The notes beneath the pieces are model-generated. The model worked only from the letters and a program-made list of their open reading frames with translations. It made no database searches and was not told where the DNA came from. A DNA stretch of 64,000 bases from Welwitschia mirabilis (lineage: Eukaryota > Gnetophyta > Gnetopsida > Welwitschiales), in assembly GCA_051453625.1 (NCBI GenBank), contig JBOZIK010000001.1, positions 16,166,988 through 16,230,987 of the forward strand, given 5' to 3'. Below, piece after piece: positions 11,380 to 22,695 of this stretch (the first letter of the stretch is position 1; the number at the start of each line of letters is the position of its first letter). Position numbers and translations under genes: made by a program.

Positions 11380-14075
11380 TAGTTCTTCTTTCAAAATTTG
11401 AGATTTTTCATATGATGAATTTACCCACTAAAATGCTAGAGTCCTTCTTGAGTTTGCTAAATGGAAACACCAATGCTGGAGAAACCTTAAATAATTTGTT
11501 AAAGAAGCTTGTCAATGCACAAAAGCTTCTAATTTTCTTTGAATACCATGGAATAGATTATTATTTAATAATTGCAATCTTTCTTAGATCCTTTTCTAAA
11601 CCTTATTAAAATTATGGTGCTTAAAAATACTAATTTTTTATACATGAATATAAATTTTTAAATTTTGGTAAATGTAACATTCTTATTTTCTTAACATTAT
11701 CCATACCATTTTCAAGTGTTGTAAGCCTTTTTATTTTCTACTATGATATATCAAAATATCATCAATAGAAAATACTATAAATTTTTTAAGAAAATATCTC
11801 AGTACCTTTATTTTCATTCTGATAAAAATGGTAAGAACATACCTTTAACTAAAATTACATAATCAACTATTCATAGAGGTCATTAGGTATTTTAATTATA
11901 TCCTTTCACTTATCTCCTTCCCTTATGTGAATTTGATAATATCTATTTTTTAGATCAATGTTATTAAACTAGTAATTCCCTACTAAAATATGTAAGATAC
12001 CATATGTTCTTGAAATTAGAAACTAGTATTCAATAGTGAATTTATTGATGGATTGTAAATCCACTCATATTTTTATCTCTTGGATGTCTTTTCTTGTATT
12101 AAAATCATAGGCATATTACATTCAGATAAGATTTTATTAATGAGTCCTTTTTATAAAAGTTCTTAGATCCACCTTTATATCTCCTCCTTCTTTAATATCA
12201 TCTAGTAGGTACCTTTGTCAAAACTTGAAAATCTTAAATTAATTTGTGTTTAGTATTATATAGTTTTCTTTAGAGCTAGCTTAATAGAAAGCTATTTCGT
12301 CTAAATGTTTTTAAATTCATTTCTTAATTATTTAGCTTATGAAATACATGGTTGCATAATATATTTATTTTATGATATTGGTCTCATCATCACCATGAGT
12401 GCATATGTTTCTTCCTTTGCTTCACAAAGAAAATCCTTTCTATATAGATATTAAATGATTAAACAATCACTATTTTCTTTCTCTTCTATTAGTTTAAAAC
12501 TAAACTAATCATTACTTTTTATGATGAAATAAGTATTTGGGACATTATCATCTTTACTTTTTACATCAAATTAATAATTATTTTTGAGAAAGATATGGAA
12601 TTCATCCATTGTTATTACATCACATAACACATGATCATGATAATTATCTATATTAAATCTTACCAAGCATGGTTTCTTTAGTACCACATGATGACCCTTT
12701 CTAAGCTATGATATCTTATGTGGTGTATGATATGGCTTCACTTTAAAAAAAAAAAAATCTATTTATGTGGAAACAAAAATACCAAAGTACCTACCAAAGT
12801 ACCTATAATATATAATAATTCAACAAATTTTATCATTGAGTATGTGTCTTTAGAGAGTCTATTGTTTTGGCATAATTCTTCTTTCTATCATTTCCCTTTG
12901 ATTAAAATACTTTTAATCCATAAGTTACTCTTTGATTTTTCTTTTTTACTTTATTCATTAATTTTCATTATTTTATGTTGTTTATCTCATTAAAATAGAG
13001 GTTTGTTTTTACATGTGTGGACAATCATAAGATTATTGTTTATTGTATCTGCTGATGAATAAAATCAAAGGTTTTTCTCTACCTCTACTTTATTCTCTTC
13101 TTTCCTTTTTACTAATGAAATAATATCATTTTTAGATTGTTTAATTTTCTCTTTGTCATTCTAATAGTTCTCTTCTAGCTCTATCACCTTCATATGTTTC
13201 TTTATTTACTTATTTTTTTTTTCTTTTGCTATTGAAACATAAAAGTATGATTCCTCTAAATGTTTGTAAATGTGCATGTTTATTTATATTGAATTAAGAA
13301 TCTCAACCTATTCATAAAACATGCAATCTATTCTTCCATGATTCCAATGGGGTTAGCATGGATAGGATATTGATAAAGTTATTTCATTTATTCTTTGATA
13401 CTCTTATTTTATTTCTTCAAAGTTTGGATCCTACTAATTACATTAATCTTATATGTTAAAATGGAATAATTATTCCACATCTTTTCTTCAGGTTTCCTAT
13501 ATCTTAAAGTGGTTACAATCTTCTTTTTATGTGATCTTATTGTTTTCTCTTCCATTAAGTTACTATTAATCTTTTGAGTTTACTCCACATCGTCTTTGTC
13601 AAAATGTTTTTCTATATGTCTAATATAATCCAAGAGCATGTTGGATTTCATACTCTTATTACACAATGATACTTTTACAATGAATTTGCTTTCAACTATT
13701 TCTATGACCTTTTACATCTCTTCTTATATCCTTCAAATTTTCAAGAAATCTTTTCATAGAGTCTTTGTTTTCTTTTCTTTCTTGTTTTTGTTTTTTTTTT
13801 TAAATATTACTTTTGATGAATTGATTTACACATTCTTCTAGAATCGCTATAGGATTTATATTCTTTACCATCTTCATTACTACCAATATTACCTCATTCT
13901 TTTATTCTTGTGTTTCCATTAGATTATCAAAATTAGTTATATAAATCTTAGCAGTATTTCATGGTCTTTCCTTAGGAATCACAATAAGATTATGATAAAA
14001 TCATATGTTTCTTTTCTTCATTGATGCCATTCAATAATCATATAATTTCAATCTTGGATATAATACCAATCTGAC
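11380..14075 (-). pseudogene. Chromovirus-like Ty3/Gypsy pol remnant, copy 1
   Basis: The minus strand between about 12060 and 11860 reads NKFTIEY, then NIDLKNRYYQIHIREGDK, a stop, and NDLYE. This corresponds to the reverse transcriptase segment that in chromoviruses runs from RAIN-K-T through IDL-SGYHQIR to the LYEWLVMPFGL region. Continuing, about 11690 reads KFIFMYKKLVFLS, matching the K-C-x-F-x-x-x-x-x-x-FLG segment after the catalytic site. Upstream to about 14075 lies the expected gag and protease space, without a clear zinc knuckle. The element runs opposite to the Athila-like remnant. Copy 2 at 52380-55052 is better preserved and supports the call. Confidence 0.7.
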
Positions 14076-14574
14076 ATAAACTGCAATAGAGAATGATATA
14101 ACTAGAAAAAATGTATATAAAATAGATCAGAAAAATGAATTTATATTATTGAAGAGTAAATAAATTTCTTTTATTTTTAAGTGTATAGTTCTTATGTTCT
14201 AATTTTTCAATTGTAGTACATTAAATGGATGTTTATATTAAATATTGTAACTACACAAGACTTTTAAAATAAATAGAATATGGTCAATTATTAAGAAAAC
14301 TATTGGAAGTGAGTTATCAATTAAAGAAATTAAAATTATATATTTTTTTAACTATATTCTTCTATGTTTTTTCTATTCTTAATAATTTATTACCCTTATT
14401 TATAATTCTAGTCTAAACATTTTTATTTTATTTTGACTTTGCTTTTTCTCATGCATTAAATATGTTAAAGTACATGTAGTATAACACTTAAACTTTAATA
14501 GTTGAAACTCATGACTTATATAAATGTTTGAACCAATAATATTAAATGTTTATTTAGAAAATATATATTATTGT
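14076..14574. other. LTR-like end of copy 1 and junction between the tandem copies
   Basis: The first 260 bases are related to 55053-55330, which follows a primer binding site in copy 2 and so is probably the LTR of the chromovirus-like element. About 230 bases of unassigned A+T-rich sequence then lead to the start of copy 2. Confidence 0.45.
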
Positions 14575-16218
14575 AATGTTAATTAAAATATAATAGTAAT
14601 TAATAGGATGTACGGGTTGAATTTAATTTATTCCCATTTGTTTTATTTACATTTCATGTTAACATATCATGCTCATAGCTAGTTCCATGCATAATGTGAT
14701 CCATATTGTAATTTATTCTTAACATTTTACTTTATGATATCTAATCCATTCATGATTTTCTTTGAAAACAAATTATAACCATTAATACCTTCTACTTGAA
14801 TATATCATTAATAGCATGATAAATTATTAATGTTGTAGAATATGAATTGTTTATTATTTTTTAATGTATATGTAAAAATTGAAATTAAATATACTTTTTA
14901 TCTATTTTTGAATAATATTATTTTCATTCATTAATTAGGAAAAGGAATTATTTACATGTGATTAACTTAATCTTAGTTTCTATTATTTCAAATCAACATA
15001 TAATAGCTTTCATAAAATACAAAAGATAAGTTATTAATTACCTTAGCTAGCTACTCATTACTCTTACCTAGGGATCTTTTAATAGTGCATGATAAACATG
15101 TTCCCTAATATGATTAAAGAACTTATATTCATAAAATATTTCATTAATAACTTCTCTATATTTAATGAGAGATGTGATTCTTTCTTATATCATTTAAAAC
15201 TTTTTCTTATAGGTTGTGAAAAGAAAATTTTTACTCATAAGTAGGATAAAAATCATTTCATGGTTATCAAAGGTATTATCCTAGGACCTATAATTTTTGA
15301 AAAATAGATAGAAATAAAGCTTAGTAATATTCAACTTATCACTTATCTTTCCTTTCTTAGAACCATAAAAGACACTAGTTTTTTTTTTTTTAAATGTTAG
15401 ATAGTATAGAATAATTATTCACAATTTCTTTATAAATTTAAAATTCTAATTAATGCTCTTGTCAAGGATGCCCATCTTTTTGACATCCTAAATACTAAGT
15501 AATCTTTAACATAGTAAAATTTCTTCAAAATTCATCTTCTATCTTACAAACTCTTGATTAGTCACTTCTCTTATGTTACTAGTGATATAATCACTTATTC
15601 CTTAAAAGTGGATTTAGGACAAAGAAGAAATGACAAATGGCATGTTACTTACTATGCAAAAATACATTACAAGATCTTAAGTTTAATTAAACAACAATTT
15701 GAAAATACCTATTAGTAATAGTTTTTACCTTGGAAGAATTTAGATCATATCTTATAATGAAAAACCTATTACCTTTATTAATCACTTTACTCTTAAATAT
15801 ATATTAGATAAGAGATAATTTAAGGATAGCTTAGTGATATTGGTATTACTACTAAAATATTTCAACCTTAAATTTACACATAAGAAATAAGTAGAAGGTG
15901 AATTTGTAGATCAATTATTCTATATTAGACTATACTAACCTTCTTCTTTAGACTTATTACCTATAAATGATACATTTTCTAATAATAATATTATAATGTT
16001 GCAAAAGAAACCTTATTATACTAATATACATAATTATCTTATTATGCATAAAATTCTTGATAACTATAATACTCAAGATAAGGAATAATTCTTTCAAACT
16101 AAATAAATACTTTGAAATGATCCTCATTTTTTAAGATACTATTCTAAGAAAAACATTCATAAATACATTTCACAATATGAAACTTTGAATGTCTTAAAAT
16201 TTGCACATGATGAAGTAT
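14575..16218 (+). repeat. Tandem composite block, copy 2, left part
   Basis: Collinear with 5680-7305 of copy 1 and cut off at 16218 by the CACTA-type insertion. It carries the reverse transcriptase and RNase H part of the second Athila-like remnant. Confidence 0.7.
15050..16218 (+). pseudogene. Athila-like Gypsy pol remnant, copy 2 (RT and RNase H)
   Basis: Plus-strand fragments in changing frames include MFPNMIKEL, INNFSIFNERCDSF, NHFMVIKGIILGP (reverse transcriptase, where the family has HFMV-x-x-GIVLGH), LVKDAHLFDIL, and LGQRRNDKWHVTYYAK (RNase H, where the family has LGQ-x-x-D followed by IYYASK). HFMV and LGQR survive better here than in copy 1. The pseudogene breaks off between RNase H and integrase at the insertion and resumes at 45904. 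Multiple stops exclude function. Confidence 0.75.
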
Positions 16219-16560
16219 TACTATTAGAAATATAGGCTTTCAAGGAATTTATTTTGTAAACACCTTAAGCACTACAAGAAATGTAGGATTTTAAGGCATT
16301 AATTAAAATAAAGGCCTTAAGTATAAGGCTTTTTAAACCATTTATTTTAAAAAATTCCTTGATAAAAACAATAATAAGATTCTTAAGATATTTTTCTAAA
16401 TAAATGCCTTAAAAGGTTTTTTTAATAATTGTTTTAAAGAATTTATTAAAAAATTCCTTAAAAGTAAGGCATGTATCTAGTTTTTTAAGTGTTTAAAAAA
16501 CAAATGCCTTGAAATATAGGTTTTAAAAAACACCGAAATGATGCTAAAATAATAAGAATC
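16219..16560. repeat. Left terminal and subterminal repeats of the CACTA element
   Basis: Two related terminal motifs of about 51-52 bp stand in tandem: TACTATTAGAAATATAGG at 16219 and CACTACAAGAAATGTAGG at 16270, each ending in CCTTAAG. Inside follow several copies of AAGGCATT, AATGCCTTAAAAGG and TTCCTTAAAAGTAAGGCAT in both orientations. Such subterminal arrays are the transposase-binding region of plant CACTA elements. Confidence 0.7.
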
Positions 16561-16918
16561 AGACTTTTTTTTTGATAAAATGTAAAAACTTTTAAGAACT
16601 ATCACCCCACCTTCTTCCTTTTTCCAATATGTTGTTTGAACCTTCCATCAAATTCCATGCTTTACTACCTCTGCTCTAATCTTGATGTGTAAGCTGTTAG
16701 CTTTCTAGCCTTTGATAGATGTTTTACTATTCATATTAGACTGAGGTTATGTAGAAATTATTTTTGCAGTTATTCTATGTATTCTCTCTCTTTTCTCATT
16801 AAATTTTCTCTAAGTATATATAAGGGTTTTATTTAGATTTAAGATCTCTTTTATTAGATTAGGCAAAATTAATACAAAATTAGTTATGGCATTTTTGTCT
16901 ATACAATTCATTGACTTT
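16561..16918. other. CACTA interior, unassigned
   Basis: No ORF or domain was recognised. A pyrimidine-rich stretch near 16780-16810 precedes the captured gene fragment and could be part of the same captured 5' region. Confidence 0.4.
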
Positions 16919-17180
16919 TCAAGAAGAGAACGGGACTCGAGCCTTCCTTTCTCTCCAACCTCTGCAGCACTCTCTCTAAGCTATAGAAAGAACAAAATAA
17001 GAAGTAGCAAGGAAGGTTATGAAGGTAGAAGTGAAAGTAATGAAATTACCAAGAAATGAATTAGACTTTTGGGAAGGACCTAAGTGGAATGCATTCAGCT
17101 TCAAAATTCAATACCTTTGGGATTTTGATGTCATTTTTGCAGTATTGCTCTCAACATATTATCTTTTATGTCTTCATCCT
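16919..17180 (+). pseudogene. Captured host-gene fragment, plastid-membrane-protein-like
   Basis: From 17062 the plus strand reads DFWEGPKWNAFSFKIQYLW and continues DFDVIFAVLL. This resembles, from memory, the conserved DFWEGP-x-W-x-A-x-x-x-x-x-QYLWAFG segment of a small plant protein annotated as a chloroplast inner-membrane protein (Arabidopsis At1g42960 type). Upstream, 16936-16990 reads SSLPFSPTSAALSLSYRK, a Ser/Ala-rich, acid-free stretch like a chloroplast transit peptide, in a different frame. The frame is broken between the two parts and after the membrane segment, so it is a pseudogene fragment. It lies inside a CACTA element, a class known to pick up gene pieces. The family name is unverified; the mismatch in composition and motif with its surroundings is visible directly. 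Confidence 0.45.
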
Positions 17181-18756
17181 TTTTGATATCCTAACAAGAT
17201 ATCTTGAGTGTAAAATTTATAGTTTTTATGATTTATGCCATCAGCTTTCTATTACTAGTGGATACTGTGTTCTCACTTTCATTTCTTCAAATAAAAATCT
17301 ACAAATTTGGAAGATTGAAGTTGTATGTTCTTTAGACATGGAACATGAGTTGATCCTTCCATTTTCATTTTTTGTGCTTAGTTTCTTGACTTGATTAGAA
17401 GCCAATCTGGCATCCAACCGAGATCACATTCACAATAGAATGCATTATTTAAGACAAGCATCATTCTCTATTTATAATACGTTTACATAAAAATAGAGGA
17501 AGCTAAACCTAATAAGCATAAGTTCAAAAATTAATGACAAGTAAATGATTGAATCTTTGTGAACTACTTGAAAGAGCCATTGGAATAAGTGCACTAAGGC
17601 ATGTATTCTTACATATTATTTTCTTTAGAGGCATTCCTCAAGCTTTAATGTAGTGCATGCAATGTATGAAAATAGTAATCTCATCAAGCTACTAAAGGTA
17701 TTTTTGTAACTTAAATTCCTTTTTCCTTTAGAATGTATTGTAACTTCAAATGAGACATTGGTGAGCATTTTATACTTACTAAGAGGCTAACATACTTTTT
17801 TGAGGTTTTATTTTATTTTTGCAAATTATTGGTTTACTAAGCATTTCTTTATCTTAGAGAGTAATATATTTTTAAATTTTAAATTTTATTTTTAGAGATC
17901 AACTAGTTTTTTTCAAGTTTTAATTATTTAATACCTTTTAAGTTCCTAATTTATATTTTAATTAAAAAAGGGTTCCTAAAAATATATGTTTTGAAGTGTT
18001 TTATATTTAAGGATTTAAATGGACAAAGAGGAAGTTAATGTACATTCATGTATAAATTTGAATCTTGGAATAATTTTAGGTTTTTAGCTTTATCACCTTA
18101 GAAGTTCTAATATATATGCTTAAAAGGCTTTTATATCGAAGGATGCCAGTGAACAAAGAATGGAAGTTAATGTTTGTATCATCTTGATTCATTATTATGA
18201 TCAACTATCTATAAAGGTGTGGATTTTTCTTTCCTTATAAAGAAAAGCCTACTTAGGTTTTAACAAGGGTGATATTAAGGTTGAGACTGAAGATGTTTTT
18301 TGAGGGTGGAAAATGATCAAGGTTGTAAATGATTTGCTAAGATTTGGTATTTTATTATAGAAATAGCATGTAGAAATTAAAGGAAAGCATAAAATATTTG
18401 TTGTAAACATAGAAAACTCATGCAATCATTGCAAGAATAATGAAAATGGTCAAATTTCATTTAAGAGCAACAAAACTATTTCTTTTGTTAATCAATTAAT
18501 AATACAAAGGGTCTATGCGCTCCCACTACATAGAGGATGATTTACAGAATGATTCCTTATTTGATCTTGGGATGTTTGGATGAATGAATGGTATGAGGTT
18601 TAGGATTTAAATGAAGTATGCAGTTAAAGGTTCATTAGAAAAAAGTATGCTTGAAAGATCAGATTATGGATAAATCATTAAAAATACTATTAGATTTCAA
18701 AATATGGATTAATTTGAGTATTTAAACATAAATTTAGGGTTTTAGATTTATGGCGG
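17181..18756. other. CACTA interior left of the nested Gypsy element
   Basis: The 101-codon frame at 17089-17394 starts inside the captured fragment in another frame and is not convincing as a gene. A segment at 17632-17696 is bounded by AG on the left and GT on the right and could be a captured exon, but no protein family was recognised. The remainder is A+T-rich and unassigned. Confidence 0.35.
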
Positions 18757-19905
18757 TGTGTATTTATGCAATGCTTACTTCCTGATTAGAATCCTATTAA
18801 TTACAAATAATAATGCATAACTACAACACACTAATAAAGATGGATTGAAAGAACGTTGTTACCTGGGTATATCGGGTCTCACTCAGTCTGGCTTTCGTGT
18901 CAATTAAAGTTGACCCAAATGTCATAATTCATCAAAGGTCAAAGTAGGAAATAAGAGAGTTGCTTTCAAAAGAGAAACACTGGTAACCTAATCTACAGAA
19001 ATAACTTGCAATGCATAAAAATAAAATAAAACATACTTGTGTAAAGCTTAATCTAGGAAAAAGAAACAATAATGCACTTAACCTAACTAACCAAGTACAA
19101 CCTTGACAAAGGTTGCCCTTATAAATAGATCACAAGAGAAACTGTCACCAGATCTCAAGAAACATAAGAAATAAGAGAGAAAAACATTTACACATTGATG
19201 CACAAAAAGGAAATATTTTGTATTAAGATTCGAACTACATCCATGTTAAAAAGTAGATGCACCTCAATGGAGGAAATGCTGCCCAATACTAAATAAATCT
19301 CTCTTTGAAACAAGAGGGAAAAGCTTCAATCCTTCAATCTCTAGTCATGAGAATTTCGAGTGTAAATGGAGATAACTAGGAGTTAAAGGGGAGATCTCTA
19401 TTTATTAACTAAAGATACAAAATATCACAAATAGGAAGATGTGGGTAAACCTTAACAACTGCGTAAAGAGAAAATGGAAGTTTAAGTGGAAAAAGTTTGG
19501 TAAATGTTTAGTATAGATGTTACAACAATGTCATCTAGCTACTTATCCAAACAATAGAAGTGACGGTGCCATCTCATAGTTGATCCACATCAGCTACTGG
19601 TTAGACCTTAGTTAGCATCCAGTTTGAATGGTTGTCTATACTATCATCTAGATAATGTGATGGATGATGGCCTTTAATAATTATTAATTCATTGCATTAG
19701 CCTTAATGTTTGGAGGAATTTATGATCAGAAATACAAAGTATTCATATTTGTTTAGAATGCTTATGAATTATCATGGAGATTGCATATTTTCATCCTTTT
19801 CATCTTAACTCTCCATTATCATGAAAACCAAGCATTTACCTATCTATTTATCTATAAAATAACTCAAAATATCCTATTAAAAATGTATAAGTTGGTAGTG
19901 TAACA
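18757..19905 (-). repeat. LTR-A of the Athila-like element (1149 bp)
   Basis: Reads TGTGTATTTATGCAA at the left and GTAGTGTAACA at the right, that is TGTTACAC...TACACA on the element strand, with canonical TG...CA ends. It aligns along its length with LTR-B at 33317-34349. A polypurine stretch, GTGAGGGGTAA on the minus strand, abuts the right end. A TATA-like AATAAATAGAGATC on the minus strand at about 19390-19405 is shared by the other two LTRs. It contains several CATCTAGATGATG-like words. Confidence 0.85.
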
Positions 19906-21957
19906 TTACCCCTCACTTACCCTTGTCAGTTTTTAAAAAAGCCAAACATTAAACTGCATTCATGAGCTAATGTATTAGACAGTAAAACAACTAGGATACT
20001 TGAAGAATTTTTCTCAGAAATATTTGCAGAATATTTTAGAGATAGAAAACTAAATTGATGAAAAATTAGAAACACTAAATAAAACAACACTAGTATAATC
20101 TTAAAAGTCAGTCGTCTGGGTCATTGTCAAGATCATGGAGGGAACAACAGGATCAGAAAATAGCTTTGAAATCTAGAACCTCTAATAAGATTTTATTTTT
20201 ATAGATAATTAGTTAAACATGACAAATAGCCCTATACTAAAATAAACAGTCAAGAATAAAAGATTTATCCAAGTACAATTAAATCCTCATCATAAAAATT
20301 GAAAGATAATCATGTAAAAATTAGAAAGAAATGAGTACACCATTCTGGAAAAATGATATATCTATACAATATTAGAAGAGAGTTTTTAGCACAAAAAGTG
20401 TAGAAGAAAAGATATAAAATATAATGCAAAATCACTCCCCTCGTCTATGCATGATGAACTATGGTTTAGCAGCTAGCTCAAGAATAGGGGAAGAAGAAGA
20501 AGAATGCTCAAGATTCATAGGGAGATGGGAATCTAGAGATGTAATAATGGACCTAACTATCTTATTGCCCCAGATACAAAATGACTTTGGAATATTTATA
20601 GTCATACTCTACTAAATAGAGATAATGCACTTACACATGTCCACCATCTAATTCTCTGTGTGCTATACTTTTCTCTCGATAGATAAGATCCATTTCTCAA
20701 CTATCTGCTTAAGGTCTGGATCCTCTGATTAAATGCCTAGATACCTATGTCAATGAAACCTCTAATGATCTCAGTGGTCTCATTCAAAAGAGCCTGAATC
20801 TGCTCTAAGAAAGCTCCAATCATAGGCCTCTGAACCTGAGGTCTCTTTACCTCTCTTGGTACCTATATATCCATGTTTTATAGGTACTAAGTAGAAGTTT
20901 GAATGTGAGAGATGTGTTGCTCATGTATGGGCTCTAGTATCCCAAATCATCTGAAAAGAGCTGAGAGGAGGCATGGATATCCAAGTTTCTGTAAGTGTTA
21001 TGCCTCTATCATGGACCTGAGTCTTCTCCAGATAAAAGTGGGTAAGTCCATCTACTTCCCCTGATAAAAAGCTATTAGAATCTATAAACATGCCACCATG
21101 GAGTGACTATCATGAAATGATGAACTAATGTTATGAATTATTCCTCTATGCAAAAATCTATAGGTGGGGGTCATCTGAGTAACATTTACCACCCATCGAT
21201 CTATAGTCAAGTCAGCTATTATGTCTAGTATGGCATCATAGGCTCGACGCTCCTCTGTTCTACTAGCTAAATGGATATGCATACTTCCACATCCTTTAAA
21301 ATCTATAATAACTGTAATGTGGGATGAGATAAGAGCTATCTCGTAGTCTCATATGAAGGCAACAGTCATATCATGAAGTTGACCACTAGCATCAGGTTGC
21401 CTCTCTATATGCATGGTGTCATAAAACTCTCTCATCTCTGATGTATAATATGAGAAATGTGCATCTATGATCCATCTGAGGCATAAATCTATTAATATTT
21501 GATCTACCTCTAGCTTGATATAACACATGAAGTCTCCAGAATGTCACTCGACATGGATACTAGTTGTCTGAATACTCAAGGATCATCCGTGTCGAGGTGC
21601 TGGATGCATAGGCTTTGCATGCTCTATTTTAGACTAAATCAAAGGGTCCATCTCCTAATATATAGCTCATCCACAACCTCAACTAGTCTAGCTCTAAGCA
21701 TACATTGCCTACTTAATCGAAAACACAAAATTATCGTGCAAAAACATATAGACAAGTTAAAACGTCATATGGTGCATAATAACAACCCATAAAATTAGTA
21801 AAAACTAGCAAAAATACTAAAAATATGTCTTACCCTTACTAAAATATGCAATGCATCTTGAATTACCTCAACATAAGAGAAAAATGGAGAAAATCGTGAA
21901 AAGTGTGAATCTAAATTTCTAGTTGGCCCCACATGAAGTGAAAGTTCAAAGTGCTCA
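19906..21957 (-). pseudogene. 3' ORF region of the Athila-like element, first copy (X)
   Basis: This stretch is homologous to 22696-24820. Minus-strand fragments include MHIHLASRTEERRAYDAILD, QMTPTYRFLHRGIIHNIS and SSFHDSHSMVACL (21082-21282). The position, after pol and before the 3' LTR, is where many plant Gypsy elements carry an additional or envelope-like ORF. I do not recognise the protein family. Frame breaks are present. It has no pol of its own, so the unit X plus LTR-A is a duplicated 3' end. The piece ends at a 100-N gap. Confidence 0.55.
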
Positions 21958-22057
21958 NNNNNNNNNNNNNNNNNNNNNNNNNNNNNNNNNNNNNNNNNNN
22001 NNNNNNNNNNNNNNNNNNNNNNNNNNNNNNNNNNNNNNNNNNNNNNNNNNNNNNNNN
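21958..22057. other. Assembly gap of exactly 100 N at the X/LTR-C junction
   Basis: A gap of 100 N is often a placeholder for unknown size. LTR-C lacks about its first 495 bp (compared with LTR-A), so the missing part may lie here, or LTR-C may be truncated. Confidence 0.9.
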
Positions 22058-22695
22058 ACATCTCAATGGAGGAAACTCCACTTAACACTAAAGAAAACAT
22101 CTCGCTACAACTACACGGATGGATATTTAGCCCTCTAGTTATAAGAATTGTAGGTGAAAATAAAGATAAGTAGGATTTAAGGGCAAGATCTCTATTTATT
22201 TACTCAAACACACATTAACAAAGACAAAAAGATAGGGTAAACCATAAGGTCATGTGAGGAGAAATGAAAAATACATGTGGTAGAAGTTAGATGAATGTCA
22301 GTATAGACATTACAATAGTGTCATTTATCTAGTCTTCTAGATGATAGAAGAGATTATGATATATTATAATTAATCTACATTAGTCTTTAGATAAACTACA
22401 GTCAATATCCAATTGGTATGATCATCCATACAGTCATTTAAATGATGTGGTAAATGATGGGATTTGATAATTCTTCAATAATTACATCAACCTCAATGTT
22501 TTATAGAAATCTATTTTTGGAAATGTAAAGTATTTAGAATTATTCAGAATGTTATAAATTATTATAAAGATTGCATGTTTTCATCCTTTTCACCTTAGTT
22601 CTTCATTATTATAGAAATCAAGCATTTACCTATCTATTCACTTATAAAACCACTCAAAATACCCTATCAAATATGTGTAATTTGGTAGCACAACA
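22058..22695 (-). repeat. LTR-C, internal LTR of the Athila-like element (partial)
   Basis: From ACATCTCAATGGAGGAAAC it follows LTR-A from about 19252 to its end, finishing GGTAGCACAACA. On the element strand it begins TGTTGTGCTACC right after a polypurine stretch (ACTGGAGGGCTA), so it is a true 3' LTR boundary. It is more diverged from LTR-A and LTR-B than they are from each other. Confidence 0.75.

Larger units (their letters stand above)
5680..14340. repeat. Tandem composite block, copy 1
   Basis: This block matches, in the same order and orientation, the sequence at 14575-16218 plus 45904-55330. Matching landmarks are the Gypsy reverse transcriptase (6169 against about 15080), the integrase core (7492 against about 46040), the word AAAATGTAGTGTTCATATTT (about 11280 against 49680), and the opposite-strand Gypsy reverse transcriptase (about 11880-12060 against 52880-53000). 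Both copies lie head to tail with about 0.2 kb between them. Boundaries are approximate to about 100 bases because the copies are strongly diverged. Confidence 0.7.

Noticed and set aside
13638-13841. 67-residue Phe-rich plus-strand ORF
   Set aside because: Antisense to the chromovirus-like remnant, and ends in a T run.
16219-16560. CRISPR-like array from repeated AAGGCATT words
   Set aside because: Short, both orientations, irregular spacing, plant context; they are CACTA subterminal repeats.
17089-17394. 101-residue plus-strand ORF as a gene
   Set aside because: It overlaps the captured fragment in a different frame and its hydrophobic composition follows from T-rich DNA.
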